Assembly: GCA_017437205.1 (NCBI GenBank)
Contig: JAFSBP010000134.1
Location: 1-7,555, forward strand
Length of the DNA stretch: 7,555 nt
Source of the DNA: Lachnospiraceae bacterium
Lineage (GTDB): Bacteria > Bacillota > Clostridia > Lachnospirales > Lachnospiraceae
Reading direction: 5' to 3'
The position numbers and the translations under genes were made by a program. A model generated the notes under the pieces. The model ran no database searches. It saw only the letters and a program-made list of their open reading frames with translations, and was not told the origin of the DNA. Shown here in pieces: positions 6,278-7,555 of this stretch. The number at the start of each line of letters is the position of its first letter. The first letter of the stretch is position 1.

Positions 6278-7438
6278 ATGAAATGTAGCGATGTGTTTAA
6301 AAAAATCGATGAGATGAATGATGCCTATCTTGATGTGTGGGAGGAAGTATGTAACATAGAGAGCCCTACCTATGACAAAGAAGGCGTAGATGCGGTGGGG
6401 AAATATTTTATTCGGAGAGCCGGAGAGCGAGGCTGGAAGATAGATATTTGCCGTCAGCTGGTATCCGGAGATGTGGTATGTATCACCATGAATCCGGAGA
6501 CAGATGCGTGTCCGGTCAGTCTTTCGGGTCATATGGATACGGTACATCCGGTGGGAATATTCGGCACTCCGGCGGTACGCCGTGATGATAAAAGAATTTA
6601 TGGTCCGGGAGTAAAAGATTGCAAGGGAGGAATCGTCGCCGCGTTTTTGGCAATGGATGCTTTATGGGAGTGTGGTTTTCGCTCCCGTCCGGTGCAGCTG
6701 CTTTTGCAAAGTGACGAGGAAAACAGCAGCATGACCAGCAACAAAGCCACGATTCAGTATATATGCAAACAGGCAGAGCATGCGGTTGCATTCTTAAATC
6801 TGGAAGGATATACACATGGTAAAACCACGCTAAAGCGAAAAGGAATTGCCAGTTACCGTTTTGAGGTGACCGGAAAAGAGAGTCATGCTTCCAGGTGTGC
6901 TACGGAAGGCGCTAACGCCATTGCAGAGGCGGCTCATAAGATTATTGCATTGGAAAGGCTCAAGGATGATACAGGGATCACCTGTAGCTGTGGGATCATA
7001 CAGGGCGGAGCCGCAGTAAACACCATCGCCGGCAAATGCAGTTTTTCCGTAAACTTTCGTTTTGCCGATCAAAAACAGTTGAGTTGGATCAGAGAGTATG
7101 TGGAGGAGATTGCGGCGGAGACCCATGTACCGGGATGTACTTGCAAGGTGGAACAGATTAGTCTTCGCGTAGCGATGGAGGTCACCGAGAAAAATAAAAA
7201 ACTCTTGGAGAGGGTAAATTACATTTTTGCTGAAAACGGACTGCCCACATTGGAAGGCCGAACCGTTCGTGGCGGGTCTGACGGGGCAGATGTGACTGCA
7301 TACGGTATTCCGTGTCTAGACTCTTTGGGAGTAATAGGAAGTGGCACACATTCCATAGATGAATATGCGGAACTGGATTCGTTAGCTGCTTCAGCAAAGA
7401 GGTTGGCGGCCATTATATATTGCATAGGTAATTGTTAA
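6278..7438 (+). CDS. M20-family zinc metallopeptidase/deacylase (CPG2-like)
   Basis: A 386-residue dizinc hydrolase of the M20 family, which includes glutamate carboxypeptidase, dipeptidases and N-acyl amino acid deacylases. The metal and catalytic residues are all visible: His85 and Asp87 in S-G-H-M-D-T-V; bridging Asp114 in G-P-G-V-K-D-C-K-G-G; general base Glu147 and ligand Glu148 in D-E-E; Glu176 as a likely third-site ligand; and His358 in G-T-H-S-I-D-E-Y. The dimerisation/lid domain covers about residues 185-290 and includes E-S-H-A-S. ATG 6278 is chosen over TTG 6257. The nearest purine stretches are AAGGGG (12 bases away) and AGGAAG (two bases away), so initiation may be weaker than for its neighbours. 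It closes the gene run, 24 bases after the glycosidase. It could remove an acyl or aminoacyl group from the pathway substrate, or be unrelated; no evidence separates these. Confidence 0.92.
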   Translation: MKCSDVFKKIDEMNDAYLDVWEEVCNIESPTYDKEGVDAVGKYFIRRAGERGWKIDICRQLVSGDVVCITMNPETDACPVSLSGHMDTVHPVGIFGTPAVRRDDKRIYGPGVKDCKGGIVAAFLAMDALWECGFRSRPVQLLLQSDEENSSMTSNKATIQYICKQAEHAVAFLNLEGYTHGKTTLKRKGIASYRFEVTGKESHASRCATEGANAIAEAAHKIIALERLKDDTGITCSCGIIQGGAAVNTIAGKCSFSVNFRFADQKQLSWIREYVEEIAAETHVPGCTCKVEQISLRVAMEVTEKNKKLLERVNYIFAENGLPTLEGRTVRGGSDGADVTAYGIPCLDSLGVIGSGTHSIDEYAELDSLAASAKRLAAIIYCIGNC

Positions 7439-7451
7439 ATACTTTCCGCCC

Positions 7452-7477
7452 TTTTTGTGGATAACTGTCCGCAAAAA
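7452..7477. repeat. Inverted repeat (10-bp stem, 6-base loop)
   Basis: The arms 7452-7461 and 7468-7477 pair over ten positions with one G-T wobble (7458 with 7471) around the loop TAACTG. The T run is on the 5' side and the A run on the 3' side, and the same is true on the other strand, so it is not a standard terminator in either direction. It may be an operator-like site or a structural element. Confidence 0.5.
7456..7464 (-). promoter_or_regulatory. Perfect DnaA-box consensus
   Basis: The minus strand reads TTATCCACA, the canonical high-affinity DnaA box. It is a single copy in this window and lies in non-coding sequence within the inverted repeat at 7452-7477. A perfect nine-base match by chance in 117 bases is uncommon, but one box alone does not show an origin or DnaA control. 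Confidence 0.4.
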
Positions 7478-7485
7478 AAGGAGAG

Positions 7486-7523
7486 AAAAACGGTCAATCC
7501 CCAGAAAAACATTCTGGGTTGGC
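7486..7523 (-). terminator. Possible rho-independent terminator of a convergent gene
   Basis: Read on the minus strand, 7523-7512 pairs with 7506-7493 (seven perfect pairs CCCAGAA/TTCTGGG around a five-base loop, then five more pairs beyond a two-base bulge at 7498-7499). After two bases comes a run of five T (complement of 7486-7490). This orientation would end a gene entering from the right edge. On the + strand no T tract follows the stem. The T run is short, so confidence is low. Confidence 0.35.
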
Positions 7524-7555
7524 ATAAATCGTCAGATTTTGGGCGCACTTAAATA

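Larger units (their letters stand above)
7439..7555. other. Non-coding right flank
   Basis: The 117 bases after the last stop carry no credible reading frame of their own. They contain two hairpins, a DnaA-box match and A-rich stretches, including AAAGGAGAG at 7477-7485, which resembles a ribosome binding site but has no start codon after it. No good + strand terminator with a GC stem and T tract is present after the last gene. Confidence 0.6.

Noticed and set aside
7405..7456. GGCGG/CCGCC pairing followed by a five-T run as a + strand terminator of the last gene
   Set aside because: The stem would be only five pairs around a loop of 36 bases, part of it inside the coding region. That is not a credible intrinsic terminator.
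7519..7547. TTGGCA as a -35 promoter element pointing right
   Set aside because: At the expected 17-base spacing the sequence is GC-rich and has no -10-like hexamer.
1..7555. CRISPR arrays, tRNA or rRNA genes, insertion sequences
   Set aside because: No regularly spaced repeats, no tRNA cloverleaf or rRNA segments, and no transposase were seen. The window is almost entirely filled by six enzyme genes.

Overview
The window reads as part of the genome of an obligately anaerobic Clostridia-type Firmicute, probably a gut Lachnospiraceae-like bacterium. Three things suggest this: a glycyl radical enzyme (GRE) with its activase, strong AGGAGG-type ribosome binding sites, and a DUF4867/Sip1-type gene set of the kind I associate with gut Clostridia. 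This assignment is inference, because no phylogenetic marker is present.

Layout: six genes, all on the + strand, fill positions 51-7438 with almost no gaps (9, 40, -11, 3 and 24 bases), so they look like one transcription unit. In order they are: a short GRE of the pyruvate formate-lyase superfamily (51-2042); its radical SAM activating enzyme (2052-2870); a DUF4867-type, cupin-like protein that is a candidate sugar isomerase (2911-3534); a Cof-type HAD phosphatase starting at GTG inside the previous gene (3524-4345); a cytoplasmic GH36-like Sip1/raffinose-synthase-family glycosidase (4349-6253); and an M20 zinc peptidase/deacylase (6278-7438). The first 50 bases hold only a ribosome binding site. 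The promoter, and probably a transporter, kinase and regulator, would lie to the left of the window. The last 117 bases are non-coding as far as I can see. They hold a perfect DnaA-box consensus inside a hairpin, and a second hairpin followed by a T tract on the minus strand that could terminate a convergent gene beyond the right edge.

How the genes may work together (inference): an imported galactoside-like or acylated glycoside is cleaved in the cytoplasm by the Sip1-type glycosidase and perhaps trimmed by the M20 hydrolase. The released sugar, or its phosphate, is isomerised by the DUF4867 protein, and the GRE performs a radical C-O (or other) bond cleavage on a sugar-derived intermediate. 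The HAD phosphatase removes a phosphate or disposes of a dead-end product. The GRE keeps the C-x-E active-site pattern of the eliminating GREs, so a dehydratase or ring-opening reaction is more likely than pyruvate formate-lyase activity. The substrate cannot be read from the sequence. This combination is the most interesting signal in the window.
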